21,285 bases of DNA from Galbitalea sp036271875 (GCA_036271875.1 DATAZU010000030.1:1-21285); one strand, 5' to 3'; shown: positions 6,413-14,601, numbered from the stretch's first letter. The notes: generated by a model from the sequence alone, not told the origin. Numbers and translations: made by a program.

Positions 6413-8308
6413 ATGTCCTCCGCACCAAAACTTCGAACGCGGATAGCCAGTGCTATCACCGTTGTCGCACTATCCGTCGTGGGCTTGTCGCTCTCGCAGG
6501 TCGGCGCCGCTAGCGCCACCACCAAGCCGGTTTCCATCGCAACGGGTGAGGCGAGTGTGGTGGCGACCATCAACGCGCTGCGCACCCTGCAGTCGCCCAG
6601 CGTCTCTGCGCTAGTTCGGAACGGTTTCGTCGACGAGTACGCCGGTGCCTGGGTCTCCGCATATGCGAACTGCAATGGATGCGGGAGTCCGAAGGCTACA
6701 GAACCGACCGACATCATTCCGCTAAAGGACTGGGATGACATCCATCCCGTCCTCACTCGCATCAAAGGCACCGTCGCGAGCACGCTGGCAAAGTTCAAGG
6801 CGGATGTCGCGTCCATTGCTGGAAGTGACGGATCGCACGGATCGTTCGATGACACATACGGAAGCGTCGCGATGGTGTCCAGGAGTGGATACATCTACGA
6901 GGCTGTGCTGTTCGTGGAGGCCGATCCCATTCCCAATCGCCTGATCGGACATACGCCAACGATCACAGGATCCGCCATCGTTGGTCACACCATGACCGCG
7001 CACACGGCGACTCCCGTTCCCGCTGACGCGGCAATTAGCTACAAGTGGGAACGACAAGGCGGAGTCGTTGTCGCTAACACGAACACTTATGTCCCCACGG
7101 CGGCGGACGTTGGCCAGACCTTCATCGTCATCAACCTCATCACTGAGGACGGATACGAGGGAGTGACGTTCGCCTCGAAGCACACCGCCAAGACGATCCG
7201 CGGAACGATGGTTCGCGGAAAGGTCATGATCGAAGGACACGCGAACCTCAGCTATCCCGGCGCCATGCCGGACGAGCTGACGGCCGATCGTGGTGCGTGG
7301 ACTCCACTGGCGCCGACCTTCAGCTACCAGTGGTACGCCAACGGTCACGCGATTGCCGGTGCTACCGCACAGACTTACGACCTGCCCACCGGCGGCAGCA
7401 TCAAGGGCAAGCGCATCTCGGTCAAAGTCTCCGCGTCACAGCCGGGCTGGATCAGCACTTATCGAGTCTCGGCGGCGACCGCGCCTGTCGGGCTACCGTT
7501 GCTGCCCGGCGTGAACCAACCGAAGATCTCGGGAGACCCGACAATCGGAAGCACACTCACCGCCTCGAACGACGACGAATGGCGTCCCGGCAACGTCCGC
7601 CTGTCGTGGAAGTGGTTGGTCAACGGCAAGGTTGTGCCAAAGGCGACGAAGAGCACCTTCGTGGTACCGGCATCGGCATTCGCCAAGGTGAACGGCCAGA
7701 TCTCGGTGATCGAGACCGGCAACGAGACTGGCTTCGCGGCTACTTCGAGCCTGAGCACGCCGGACTTCGTGGTGCCGATTGACTTCACGACCCATGGGTC
7801 GGCGTGGGTCAACGAGACCACCCCAGGTCACACAATCGGAGTGCACGTTTCCGGGTTTAGCCCGTCTCCGACCTCCTACCACTACCAGTGGTACCGGGAT
7901 GGATTCCCCGTTGTCAGGGCGACAAAGTCGACAATCCTGACATCCACGACGAACGGGCACACCTATTACGCGCAGGTGACCGCTTCGCGTCTTGGGTACA
8001 CCCCGGTGACCTTCCTCAGCACGTCGACTCTCGTGAACCGACTCGATTTCACCGAAGCGGGCACCGCCACGGTGAATGCGGTCACTCCGGGTCACACCCT
8101 CAGCGTGCACGTAGTGGGTTTCGTTCCCGGTGCGAGTTCGTACGCGTTCCAGTGGTATCGGGATGGTGTTGCCGTTTCCAAGGCGACGCGATCAACATTC
8201 GTCTCGTCAAAGGGTTCGCACCAGTACTGGGTCATCGTGACGGCGCACCGCGCGAACTACAACTCGCTCGCTGTTGCCAGTAACACGGTAAGACTCGGCC
8301 CGGCGTAA
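6413..8308 (+). CDS. Secreted Ig-like repeat protein, copy 1 (degenerate CAP-like N-domain)
   Basis: This is a 631-aa exported protein. Signal peptide: LRTR, then hydrophobic residues 11-28, with a likely signal peptidase I site at AASA/TT (35-36). Residues about 36-172 form an N-terminal domain with NGFVDEYA, CNGC (87-90), a STLAKFKADV helix and YGSVAMVSRSGYIYEAVLF. Its layout recalls CAP/SCP domains, which in Actinobacteria often precede Ig repeats, but the CAP His/Glu residues are not visible. Residues about 180-628 are five Ig-like repeats. Each has G.....G.T......YQW...G......T.ST....... and a closing VTA...GY, with SYQWYANG, YQWYRDG and FQWYRDG as markers. There is no LPXTG sorting signal or C-terminal anchor, so it is probably released or held non-covalently on the wall. 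GAAAGAG precedes ATG 6413. The next gene is its paralog. Confidence 0.85.
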   Translation: MSSAPKLRTRIASAITVVALSVVGLSLSQVGAASATTKPVSIATGEASVVATINALRTLQSPSVSALVRNGFVDEYAGAWVSAYANCNGCGSPKATEPTDIIPLKDWDDIHPVLTRIKGTVASTLAKFKADVASIAGSDGSHGSFDDTYGSVAMVSRSGYIYEAVLFVEADPIPNRLIGHTPTITGSAIVGHTMTAHTATPVPADAAISYKWERQGGVVVANTNTYVPTAADVGQTFIVINLITEDGYEGVTFASKHTAKTIRGTMVRGKVMIEGHANLSYPGAMPDELTADRGAWTPLAPTFSYQWYANGHAIAGATAQTYDLPTGGSIKGKRISVKVSASQPGWISTYRVSAATAPVGLPLLPGVNQPKISGDPTIGSTLTASNDDEWRPGNVRLSWKWLVNGKVVPKATKSTFVVPASAFAKVNGQISVIETGNETGFAATSSLSTPDFVVPIDFTTHGSAWVNETTPGHTIGVHVSGFSPSPTSYHYQWYRDGFPVVRATKSTILTSTTNGHTYYAQVTASRLGYTPVTFLSTSTLVNRLDFTEAGTATVNAVTPGHTLSVHVVGFVPGASSYAFQWYRDGVAVSKATRSTFVSSKGSHQYWVIVTAHRANYNSLAVASNTVRLGPA

Positions 8309-8332
8309 TCCTCCACGCGCCTGGCCGGAATC

Positions 8333-8369
8333 GGCGGGCAGCAACGTCCACAGTTCGTTGCTGCCCGCC
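8333..8369 (+). terminator. U-less hairpin after Ig-repeat gene 1
   Basis: GGCGGGCAGCAACG (8333-8346), a 9-base loop and CGTTGCTGCCCGCC (8356-8369) make a perfect 14-bp stem 24 bases after the stop. No T-run follows. It may terminate transcription or protect the mRNA 3' end. Confidence 0.65.
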
Positions 8370-8380
8370 AGTATCCCTTC

Positions 8381-8402
8381 GGCCAAACGGTGGCCAATTT
8401 TT
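8381..8402 (+). terminator. Short hairpin with T-run between the Ig-repeat paralogs
   Basis: GGCCA/TGGCC (8381-8385 and 8391-8395) is followed by AATTTTTC. The stem is only 5 bp but all steps needed for an intrinsic terminator are present. It comes 11 bases after the large U-less hairpin. Confidence 0.5.
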
Positions 8403-8437
8403 CTTCTTGCATCTACGTACTCAATCGAAAGAAAACC

Positions 8438-10330
8438 ATGTTCTCCGCACTCAGCATCAAATCTCGAGTTATGACCGCCGTTGCCGCGCTGTCCTTCGGC
8501 ATCGGGGGATTCGCACTCGCGCCGGCGGGAATCGCCGCCGCAACCACGAAGCCTGTTTCCGTCGCGACTGGTGAAGCCAGCATCCTGACCGCCTTCAATT
8601 CCGCGCGCGACGGGCAGACGACGCCAACACCGCCTCTGACGGCCAACGGCTTCGTCGACGAATACGCGGAGCTCGCCGCCACCGCGTATGCGGCGTGCAA
8701 TGGGTGCGCCAATCCCACTTTTCCACGTGAGGCGGATGTTCTGCCGACAGCGCTCACGAGTTCGTTCGATTTCAAGGATCGTCGCGCAGGAACGATTGCA
8801 AGCACGCTGAACGAGTTCGAGGCGAATGCTTCACTAGTCGGCAGCCTGAACAGCAGCGCGCTGGGCGATCACTACGGGAGCGTCGCGCTCGTGCTGAAAG
8901 GAGGATACGTCTACGAATTCGTCTACTTTGCGCAGGCCGACACCATCCCGGGTCGCATCATCGCACCGACTCCCGCGATCACGGGCACTGCGGCGGTCGG
9001 CCGCACTCTGATGGCCAATCCGGGCGTCGTTACTCCGGCCGACACAACCATCCAGTTCACCTGGATGCGAAGTGACGGCGTGAGCGTCGCGAACTTCACC
9101 AACACTTACGTGCCGACGGCGGACGACCTGGGGAAGACGCTCACCGTGACCGAACTGATCACCAAAGACGGCTACAAGTCACTCTCGCTCAACACCGCTT
9201 CGACAGCGAAGATCAAGATCGGGACGATCGTGCCGGGCAAGGTCACCATTTCGGGACACGCGAATCTCAGCATCGATGGCAAGGTAACGCCTGAGGTTTT
9301 GACGGCGCAGGCTGGAACGTGGTCGCCTGGTAGCGCAAGCCTGGCTTACCAGTGGTACGCGAACGGCCGAGCAATTACTGGCGCTCGCGCCGACAGCTTC
9401 GCCCTGCCGGCTAGCGGCAGTATCAGAGGCAAACGCATCACGGTGCGCGTGACCGGATCTCAGCCTGGATTCACAACGGCCGCGCGACTGTCAGCGCCCA
9501 CCGCACCCGTCGGGCCGCCGCGCGTGGTGTTTGTCACCCCCGTGGACGTATCAGGAAGCCCCACTATCGGCGGCACGCTGACCGCATCGGGAGGCGAGGT
9601 GCTTATTTCGAGCACGCGAGCAACCTGGGAATGGACGATCAACGGCAAGGTCGTGCCTGGAGCGACCAAGAGCACCTTCGTGGTTCCGCCCGTAGCGTTC
9701 TCGAAGCCCAATAGCGTAATCGAAGCAGTGTCCGTCGGGACGGGCAAGGACTACGCCACGGCATATTCGATCAGCAGTTCCCTGACCGCTACTCAGATCT
9801 TCTTCACGACCAACGGCGGATCCACGCTCGACACGACAACGCCCGGACACACCCTGAGTGTCCATGTCTCCGGATTCGATCCAGCCCCCACCGTCATTCA
9901 CTACCAGTGGTTTAGGGACGGGGTAGCGATTCCCAAAGCCACGAAGTCGACGCTGGTGACGTCGACGACGAATGGTCACTCCTATTTCGTGGCGATGCTG
10001 GTCACTCGCGCCGGTTATTTCTCGAACGTTCTGGACAGTGGCATGGTGGCCGTCAACAGGGTCGACTTCACGGATGGCACGGCCAACGTCATGGGCGTGA
10101 CACCCGGCAAAACGCTGAGCGTGCAAGTGGCAGGATTTGCGCCTGCGCCGACGTCATACACGTATCAGTGGTATCGCGATGGAGTCAAAATCCCGAGGGC
10201 CACGGCGCGCACGCTGGTCACATCCAAAACAGACGGCTACCACTACTACGTTGTCGTAACGGCCTCGCGAGCCAACTACAACTCGGCGACCATCCAGAGC
10301 AATACGGCGACTGTCTCGAGCGAGAACTAG
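8438..10330 (+). CDS. Secreted Ig-like repeat protein, copy 2 (paralog of upstream gene)
   Basis: The protein has 630 aa when started at ATG 8438, which is preceded by GAAAGAAAACC. This matches the leader of copy 1 and puts conserved blocks at identical residue numbers (TTKPVS at 36-41, ATGEAS at 43-48, CNGC at 87-90). An upstream GTG at 8390 would add 16 residues before the signal peptide and is less likely. Signal peptide: residues 1-35, with cleavage near IAAA/TT. The N-domain (36-170) keeps NGFVDEYA, the CNGC pair and YGSVALVLKGGYVYEFVYFAQAD. Five Ig-like repeats follow (about 178-628) with AYQWYANG, YQWFRDG and YQWYRDG markers. There is no wall-anchoring signal. The two genes are a tandem duplication; the strongly differing stretches are surface loops and the region after CNGC. 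Confidence 0.85.
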   Translation: MFSALSIKSRVMTAVAALSFGIGGFALAPAGIAAATTKPVSVATGEASILTAFNSARDGQTTPTPPLTANGFVDEYAELAATAYAACNGCANPTFPREADVLPTALTSSFDFKDRRAGTIASTLNEFEANASLVGSLNSSALGDHYGSVALVLKGGYVYEFVYFAQADTIPGRIIAPTPAITGTAAVGRTLMANPGVVTPADTTIQFTWMRSDGVSVANFTNTYVPTADDLGKTLTVTELITKDGYKSLSLNTASTAKIKIGTIVPGKVTISGHANLSIDGKVTPEVLTAQAGTWSPGSASLAYQWYANGRAITGARADSFALPASGSIRGKRITVRVTGSQPGFTTAARLSAPTAPVGPPRVVFVTPVDVSGSPTIGGTLTASGGEVLISSTRATWEWTINGKVVPGATKSTFVVPPVAFSKPNSVIEAVSVGTGKDYATAYSISSSLTATQIFFTTNGGSTLDTTTPGHTLSVHVSGFDPAPTVIHYQWFRDGVAIPKATKSTLVTSTTNGHSYFVAMLVTRAGYFSNVLDSGMVAVNRVDFTDGTANVMGVTPGKTLSVQVAGFAPAPTSYTYQWYRDGVKIPRATARTLVTSKTDGYHYYVVVTASRANYNSATIQSNTATVSSEN

Positions 10331-10350
10331 CTCCCCAGAGCCATCAAGAC

Positions 10351-10396
10351 CACCCGGCGGGCAGTTGTGGATGCGGAAAGCGCTGCCTGCCGGGTG
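10351..10396 (+). terminator. U-less hairpin after Ig-repeat gene 2
   Basis: CACCCGGCGGGCAG (10351-10364) pairs with CTGCCTGCCGGGTG (10383-10396), 14 bp with a single G-U wobble and an 18-base loop. It lies 20 bases after the stop and no T-run follows. It is the third such structure around this gene pair. Confidence 0.65.
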
Positions 10397-10476
10397 CCGT
10401 GCGTTCGTCGGCGTGACCTCGTAGCATCGGTAGCACAGGGCCGGCTGCTTGATCGATAGCCAGGGAGCCGTGCAAC

Positions 10477-10773
10477 ACGACGTTCCAGGATGCCTACGAC
10501 ACTCGCCGACGCGCTGAGGCGGGCGAGAAGTCCGCGTGGGACACGGTGCTCGCCGCTTTCGAGGCCGAGCCGGGTCACTGCCAGATGGTTGCCCGGTCGG
10601 ATCGGATCTACGGCGACATCCGCATCGTGCGCCGTGGCACCGAGGTCGGGTACAAGGCGACAGATGGCGACGGAAACCTCGTCGGCTACTACCGAACACT
10701 CCGAGCGTCGGCGAAGGCGATTCACGTGAAATACGTCGCGGCCCACAGGCAGGCGGGCGGGATCAATGGCTAG
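10477..10773 (+). CDS. Small uncharacterised protein with possible ACG start
   Basis: I do not recognise the product. The reading frame is open from 10453 to the stop at 10771-10773. It looks coding from about TFQDAYDTRRRAEAGEKSAWDTVL onward, with an acidic/basic helix and then a beta-rich DRIYGDIRIVRRGTEVGYKA and GNLVGYYRTLRASAKAIHVKYV. No ATG, GTG or TTG occurs in frame before GTG 10546, which lacks a ribosome site and would give only 75 aa. AGGGAG (10462-10467) lies exactly 9 bases before an in-frame ACG at 10477, which is where an ATG would be expected; that reading gives 98 aa. Either ACG is used, the gene lost its start, or the GTG at 10546 is the start. Confidence 0.5.
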   Translation, partial: TTFQDAYDTRRRAEAGEKSAWDTVLAAFEAEPGHCQMVARSDRIYGDIRIVRRGTEVGYKATDGDGNLVGYYRTLRASAKAIHVKYVAAHRQAGGING

Positions 10774-10901
10774 TCAGAGCCCAACCGAGTCGGCGGTCGC
10801 AGTACTCCTCCGCGGCGATGAGTGCAACCCCTGACCCCCAAACGAGGCACGCGGCTACCGTCTTAATTGCTAGATATAGCGAAAGAGAGAAGGGTCACAC
10901 A

Positions 10902-11063
10902 ATGAGCATTCTGTTCGTTATTATCGCGATCATTGCAATCATCCTTGCGTTCACCGGGGGGTTTGTTGCTGCTGTTCACTGGCTGCTCTGGGTAGGCATC
11001 ATCCTTCTGATCCTGGCGGTTATCGCCTTCCTGATCCGAGCGCTTACGGGCCGTCGCGTTTAG
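10902..11063 (+). CDS. Small hydrophobic membrane protein (53 aa)
   Basis: The protein begins MSILFVIIAIIAIILAF and consists of two transmembrane segments (about residues 3-28 and 29-47) with a short basic end, RALTGRRV. ATG 10902 has GAGAAGGG 7 bases upstream, a strong ribosome site. Larger open frames through this region are not supported. Proteins of this type are common and uncharacterised in Actinobacteria. They resemble small hydrophobic stress-associated membrane proteins, but the function is unknown. The AT-richer stretch 10861-10880 upstream probably contains its promoter. A hairpin at 11080-11115 follows. Confidence 0.75.
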   Translation: MSILFVIIAIIAIILAFTGGFVAAVHWLLWVGIILLILAVIAFLIRALTGRRV

Positions 11064-11079
11064 ACGTCCCGACCAGGTT

Positions 11080-11115
11080 CGCGAGCCTGTTCCCGAACAC
11101 GGGGGCGGGCTCGCG
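11080..11115 (+). terminator. Probable terminator before thrS
   Basis: CGCGAGCC (11080-11087) pairs with GGCTCGCG (11108-11115), followed by GTCGTTT. It lies 16 bases after the small membrane-protein gene. The loop is long (20 bases) and can hold a smaller stem. Confidence 0.5.
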
Positions 11116-11155
11116 GTCGTTTAAGCACGCGCAAGGATGGCGTCTGCCGCCCCGG

Positions 11156-11161
11156 TAAAGT
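11156..11161 (+). promoter_or_regulatory. Putative -10 box of thrS
   Basis: TAAAGT fits TANNNT and ends 6 bases before the thrS ATG, so transcription would start at or next to the A of the ATG. No clear -35 was seen. Confidence 0.45.
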
Positions 11162-11167
11162 TGAGGC

Positions 11168-13135
11168 ATGTCTACCGGCTTCGAGTTGTTCACCGATCGG
11201 AACGTTGTCGCCATGCGCGTCAACGGCGAGTTGAGAGACCTCGCGGCAGAAACGACAACGACCGACACCGTCGAGCCGATAACACTTGACTCGCCCGATG
11301 GCTTGAGCATCCTTCGCCACTCGGCCGCGCACGTTACCGCACAGGCCGTACAGTCGATCAACCCCGAGGCCAAGCTCGGGATCGGACCACCCATTACCGA
11401 CGGGTTCTACTACGACTTCGATGTCGAGGAGCCGTTTCAGCCCGAAGACTTGAAGGCCATTGAGAAGGCGATGGACCGCATCATCCGCCAAGGTCAGCGC
11501 TTCGTGCGTCGAGTTGTGACCGAAGATGAGGCGCGCACCGAACTCGCCAATGAACCATACAAGCTCGAGCTCATCGGGTTGAAGGGGCATGTTGGCCGCG
11601 GGTCGGGATCGACCGATGACAACGAGGATGTCGAGGTCGGCGGCGCCGAACTCACGATCTACGAGAACGTTGACGGGAAGACCGGCGAGGTCTACTGGAA
11701 GGATCTCTGCCGTGGCCCGCACCTGCCGAACACCCGGATGATCGGCAACGGCTGGGCGCTCGTTCGCAACGCCGCTGCGTACTGGCGCGGTTCGGAGAAG
11801 AACAAGCAACTGCAGCGCATCTACGGCACGGCCTGGGCGAGCAAGGATGAACTACGCGACTACCAGGAGCGCCAGGCCGAGGCCGCGCGCCGCGATCACC
11901 GCAAGCTCGGCAAGGAACTCGACCTGTTCTCGTTCCCCGAGGAGATAGGTTCGGGTCTCTCGGTCTGGCACACGCGCGGCGGAATCGTTCGACAAGAGAT
12001 CGAGCAGCACGCTCGTAAGCGCCACATCGAGGCGGGCTACAACTACGTGTACACGCCGCACATCTCCAAGGCCGACCTATTCATCAAGTCGAACCATCTC
12101 GTTACCTACAAGGACGGGATGTTCCCGCCCATTCGCATGGACGAGGAAGTTGATGCCGACGGCACCATCACGAAGCAGGGCGTGGACTACTACCTCAAGC
12201 CTATGAACTGTCCGATGCACATCCTCATTTACAAGGAGCGCGGTCGCAGTTACCGCGACCTGCCGATGCGGCTTGCCGAAAACGGCACCGTGTACCGCAA
12301 CGAGCTCTCAGGCGCTCTGCACGGCCTCACTCGCGTGCGCGGCTTTACGCAGGACGACTCCCACCTGTTCGTCACGCCCGACCAGCTCGAGAGCGAGGTC
12401 ACCAAGGTCCTCGACTTTGTCATCTCGATGCTGCGCGACTTCGGGCTCGACGATTTCGAACTCGAGCTCTCGCTGAAGGATGACGAGAAGTCGAAGTGGA
12501 TCGGCTCAGACGAGTTCTGGGAATACTCCACCGGAGCGCTGCGAAACGTCGCGAAGAAGAGCGGGCTCAAGCTCACCGAAGTTCCCGGCGAGGCTGCGTT
12601 CTACGGGCCAAAAATCGACCTGAAGACCAAGGATGCGATCGGCCGTGTCTGGCAGCTCTCCACCGTGCAGGTCGACGTGAACCTGCCGGAGCGATTCGAG
12701 CTGGAGTTCACTGACAAAGATGGATCGCGCCAGCGACCGATCATGATCCACCGCGCACTGTTCGGCTCGATCGAGCGATTCTTCGCGATCCTGCTCGAGC
12801 ACTACGCGGGGGCGTTCCCGGTCTGGCTCTCGCCCGTGCAGGTGGTGGGCATCCCGGTTGCCGAGGCGTACGACGAATACCTCGGTGGGATCATCGACCA
12901 GCTGAACGCCAAGGGTGTTCGCGCCGAGCTGGATGATTCGAGTGACCGCATGGCGAAGAAGATCCGCACGCACACCCAGCAGAAGGTGCCGTTCCAACTG
13001 ATTGCCGGTGAGGAAGATAAGGCGAACGAATCGGTGAGCTTCCGGTTCCGCGACGGGCATCAGGAGAACGGCATCCCGATCGCCGAGGCGATCGCCCGGA
13101 TCGCCGACGCCATCACGTCGCACGCGCAGGTCTAA
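11168..13135 (+). CDS. thrS: Threonyl-tRNA synthetase
   Basis: This 655-aa cytoplasmic class II enzyme charges tRNA-Thr. The N-terminal TGS-like part is short (about 1-45). The editing domain carries HSAAH (His51, His55) and CRGPH (Cys181, His185), which in the family hydrolyse Ser-tRNA-Thr. The catalytic core has the zinc ligands Cys348 (MNCPMH), His399 (DDSHLF) and His528 (MIHRALFG). It also has motif 2 (VYRNELSGALHGLTRVRG) and motif 3 (HRALFGSIERFFAIL). The anticodon-binding domain (about 555-650) begins WLSPVQVVGIPV. ATG 11168 has GAGG only one base upstream, too close for a normal ribosome site, which agrees with leaderless expression. The downstream HIT gene starts 2 bases after the stop. 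Confidence 0.98.
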   Translation: MSTGFELFTDRNVVAMRVNGELRDLAAETTTTDTVEPITLDSPDGLSILRHSAAHVTAQAVQSINPEAKLGIGPPITDGFYYDFDVEEPFQPEDLKAIEKAMDRIIRQGQRFVRRVVTEDEARTELANEPYKLELIGLKGHVGRGSGSTDDNEDVEVGGAELTIYENVDGKTGEVYWKDLCRGPHLPNTRMIGNGWALVRNAAAYWRGSEKNKQLQRIYGTAWASKDELRDYQERQAEAARRDHRKLGKELDLFSFPEEIGSGLSVWHTRGGIVRQEIEQHARKRHIEAGYNYVYTPHISKADLFIKSNHLVTYKDGMFPPIRMDEEVDADGTITKQGVDYYLKPMNCPMHILIYKERGRSYRDLPMRLAENGTVYRNELSGALHGLTRVRGFTQDDSHLFVTPDQLESEVTKVLDFVISMLRDFGLDDFELELSLKDDEKSKWIGSDEFWEYSTGALRNVAKKSGLKLTEVPGEAAFYGPKIDLKTKDAIGRVWQLSTVQVDVNLPERFELEFTDKDGSRQRPIMIHRALFGSIERFFAILLEHYAGAFPVWLSPVQVVGIPVAEAYDEYLGGIIDQLNAKGVRAELDDSSDRMAKKIRTHTQQKVPFQLIAGEEDKANESVSFRFRDGHQENGIPIAEAIARIADAITSHAQV

Positions 13136-13137
13136 GC

Positions 13138-13686
13138 GTGGCGGACGAGGAGCTCGAGCATTCGGGCGAGTTTGCCGGTGTTCCGGATGCGTTCCAGCGA
13201 CTGTGGACACCGCACCGGATGGTCTACATCGAGAAGAACCAGGGACCGTCCGACCCGCAGGACCCGTTCTGTGTCGCGCCGACGCTCTCGGATGAGAAGG
13301 CGCTCATTGTCGCGCGGGGAAAAACCGCGTATGTCCTGCTCAATCTTTATCCATACAACAGTGGCCATCTGCTGGTCTGTCCCTACCGTCACGTTGCGAT
13401 GTATGACGAGGCGACCGCCGAAGAGCTCACCGAAATGGGTACTCTCACTCAAACGGCCATGCGGGTGCTGACCGAGGTCGCGCACTGCGACGGCTTTAAC
13501 ATCGGGATGAACCAGGGACGCATTGCTGGAGCCGGGGTCGCCGACCACCTGCACCAGCACATCGTCCCGCGGTGGGCCACGGATGCAAACTTCTTTCCGA
13601 TCATTGCGCACACCAAGGCGCTGCCGCAGTTGCTGGGGGAGATGCGCGAGCAGCTCGCCGAAGCGTGGCCACCAAGCCCAAAGTAG
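13138..13686 (+). CDS. HIT family protein, Ap4A phosphorylase-like
   Basis: This 182-aa protein has the histidine-triad active site HLHQH (137-141) in GAGVADHLHQHIVPRW, followed by NFFP. It also has the family strands YVLLNLYPYNSGHLLVCPYRHV (about 65-86). The extended form with GAGVADH and NFFP corresponds to the actinobacterial diadenosine tetraphosphate phosphorylase group (such as Rv2613c of M. tuberculosis), which also follows thrS. The expected role is removal of Ap4A, a by-product of aminoacyl-tRNA synthetases. The GTG start at 13138 is 2 bases after thrS, indicating translational coupling. The stop TAG may overlap a -10 box for pdxS. Confidence 0.92.
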   Translation: MADEELEHSGEFAGVPDAFQRLWTPHRMVYIEKNQGPSDPQDPFCVAPTLSDEKALIVARGKTAYVLLNLYPYNSGHLLVCPYRHVAMYDEATAEELTEMGTLTQTAMRVLTEVAHCDGFNIGMNQGRIAGAGVADHLHQHIVPRWATDANFFPIIAHTKALPQLLGEMREQLAEAWPPSPK

Positions 13687-13689
13687 AAT
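13684..13689 (+). promoter_or_regulatory. Possible -10 box before pdxS
   Basis: TAGAAT begins with the stop codon of the HIT gene and ends 9 bases before the pdxS ATG. It fits TANNNT, but a stop TAG gives such a match often by chance and no -35 is evident. Confidence 0.25.
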
Positions 13690-13698
13690 CAAAGGATT

Positions 13699-14601
13699 AT
13701 GAGCGACAAGAGCACGTCAGACCAGCCCGGAACCACTCGCGTCAAGCGCGGCCTCGCGGAGATGCTGAAGGGCGGCGTGATCATGGATGTGGTCACGGCC
13801 GATCAGGCAAAGATTGCTGAGGATGCCGGAGCCGTCGCAGTCATGGCACTTGAGCGCGTTCCCGCGGACATCCGGGCCCAGGGTGGCGTTGCGCGTATGA
13901 GTGACCCGGACCTGATCGACGGCATCATCTCCGCCGTGTCGATTCCGGTGATGGCCAAGGCTCGGATCGGGCACTTTGTCGAGGCTCAGGTTCTGCAGGC
14001 GCTCAAGGTGGACTACATCGACGAGTCCGAGGTGCTGTCGCCGGCGGACTACGTGAACCACATCGACAAGTGGGCCTTCGATGTGCCGTTCGTCTGCGGT
14101 GCGACGAACCTGGGCGAAGCTCTTCGTCGCATAACCGAGGGTGCCGCGATGATCCGTTCAAAGGGCGAGGCCGGTACCGGGGATGTCTCGGAGGCGACGA
14201 AGCACATCCGCACCATCAGGGGCGAGATCGCGGCTCTCGCCGGCAGGTCGAAGGACGAGCTGTACGTGGCGGCCAAGGACCTCCAGGCGCCGTACGAGCT
14301 CGTGGCAGAGGTCGCCGCTGCGGGAAAGCTTCCTGTCGTTTTGTTCACCGCAGGGGGAGTGGCAACGCCCGCGGATGCCGCGCTCATGATGAAGCTGGGG
14401 GCCGACGGGGTGTTCGTCGGTTCTGGCATCTTCAAGTCCGGCAACCCGGCGCAGCGCGCTGCGGCGATTGTAAAGGCGACGACGTTCTTTGACGACGCAT
14501 CCGTCATCGCCGAGGCGTCCCGCGGACTCGGCGAGGCCATGGTCGGCATCAACGTCTCCGATCTTGCGGCACCGCATCGCCTCTCCGAGCGTGGCTGGTA
14601 G
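13699..14601 (+). CDS. pdxS: Pyridoxal 5'-phosphate synthase, PdxS (synthase subunit)
   Basis: This 300-aa (beta/alpha)8 enzyme makes PLP from ribose 5-phosphate, glyceraldehyde 3-phosphate and ammonia supplied by PdxT, in a dodecameric complex. Key residues are visible: Asp30 in KGGVIMDVV, the Schiff-base Lys87 in MAKARIGHFVEAQ, the second Lys155 in IRSKGEAGTGD, and the phosphate-binding GADGVFVGSGIFKS near the C-terminus. AAAGGA lies 2 bases before ATG 13699, which is closer than usual. The HIT gene ends 12 bases upstream, and pdxT overlaps the last 11 bases, so pdxS and pdxT are translationally coupled. Confidence 0.98.
   Translation: MSDKSTSDQPGTTRVKRGLAEMLKGGVIMDVVTADQAKIAEDAGAVAVMALERVPADIRAQGGVARMSDPDLIDGIISAVSIPVMAKARIGHFVEAQVLQALKVDYIDESEVLSPADYVNHIDKWAFDVPFVCGATNLGEALRRITEGAAMIRSKGEAGTGDVSEATKHIRTIRGEIAALAGRSKDELYVAAKDLQAPYELVAEVAAAGKLPVVLFTAGGVATPADAALMMKLGADGVFVGSGIFKSGNPAQRAAAIVKATTFFDDASVIAEASRGLGEAMVGINVSDLAAPHRLSERGW

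Noticed and set aside
10536..11063. A long open frame of 175 codons covering the small hydrophobic protein
   Set aside because: It overlaps the better supported small gene in another frame. Its upstream part is Arg-rich and low in coding character, while ATG 10902 has a strong ribosome site and begins the hydrophobic segment.
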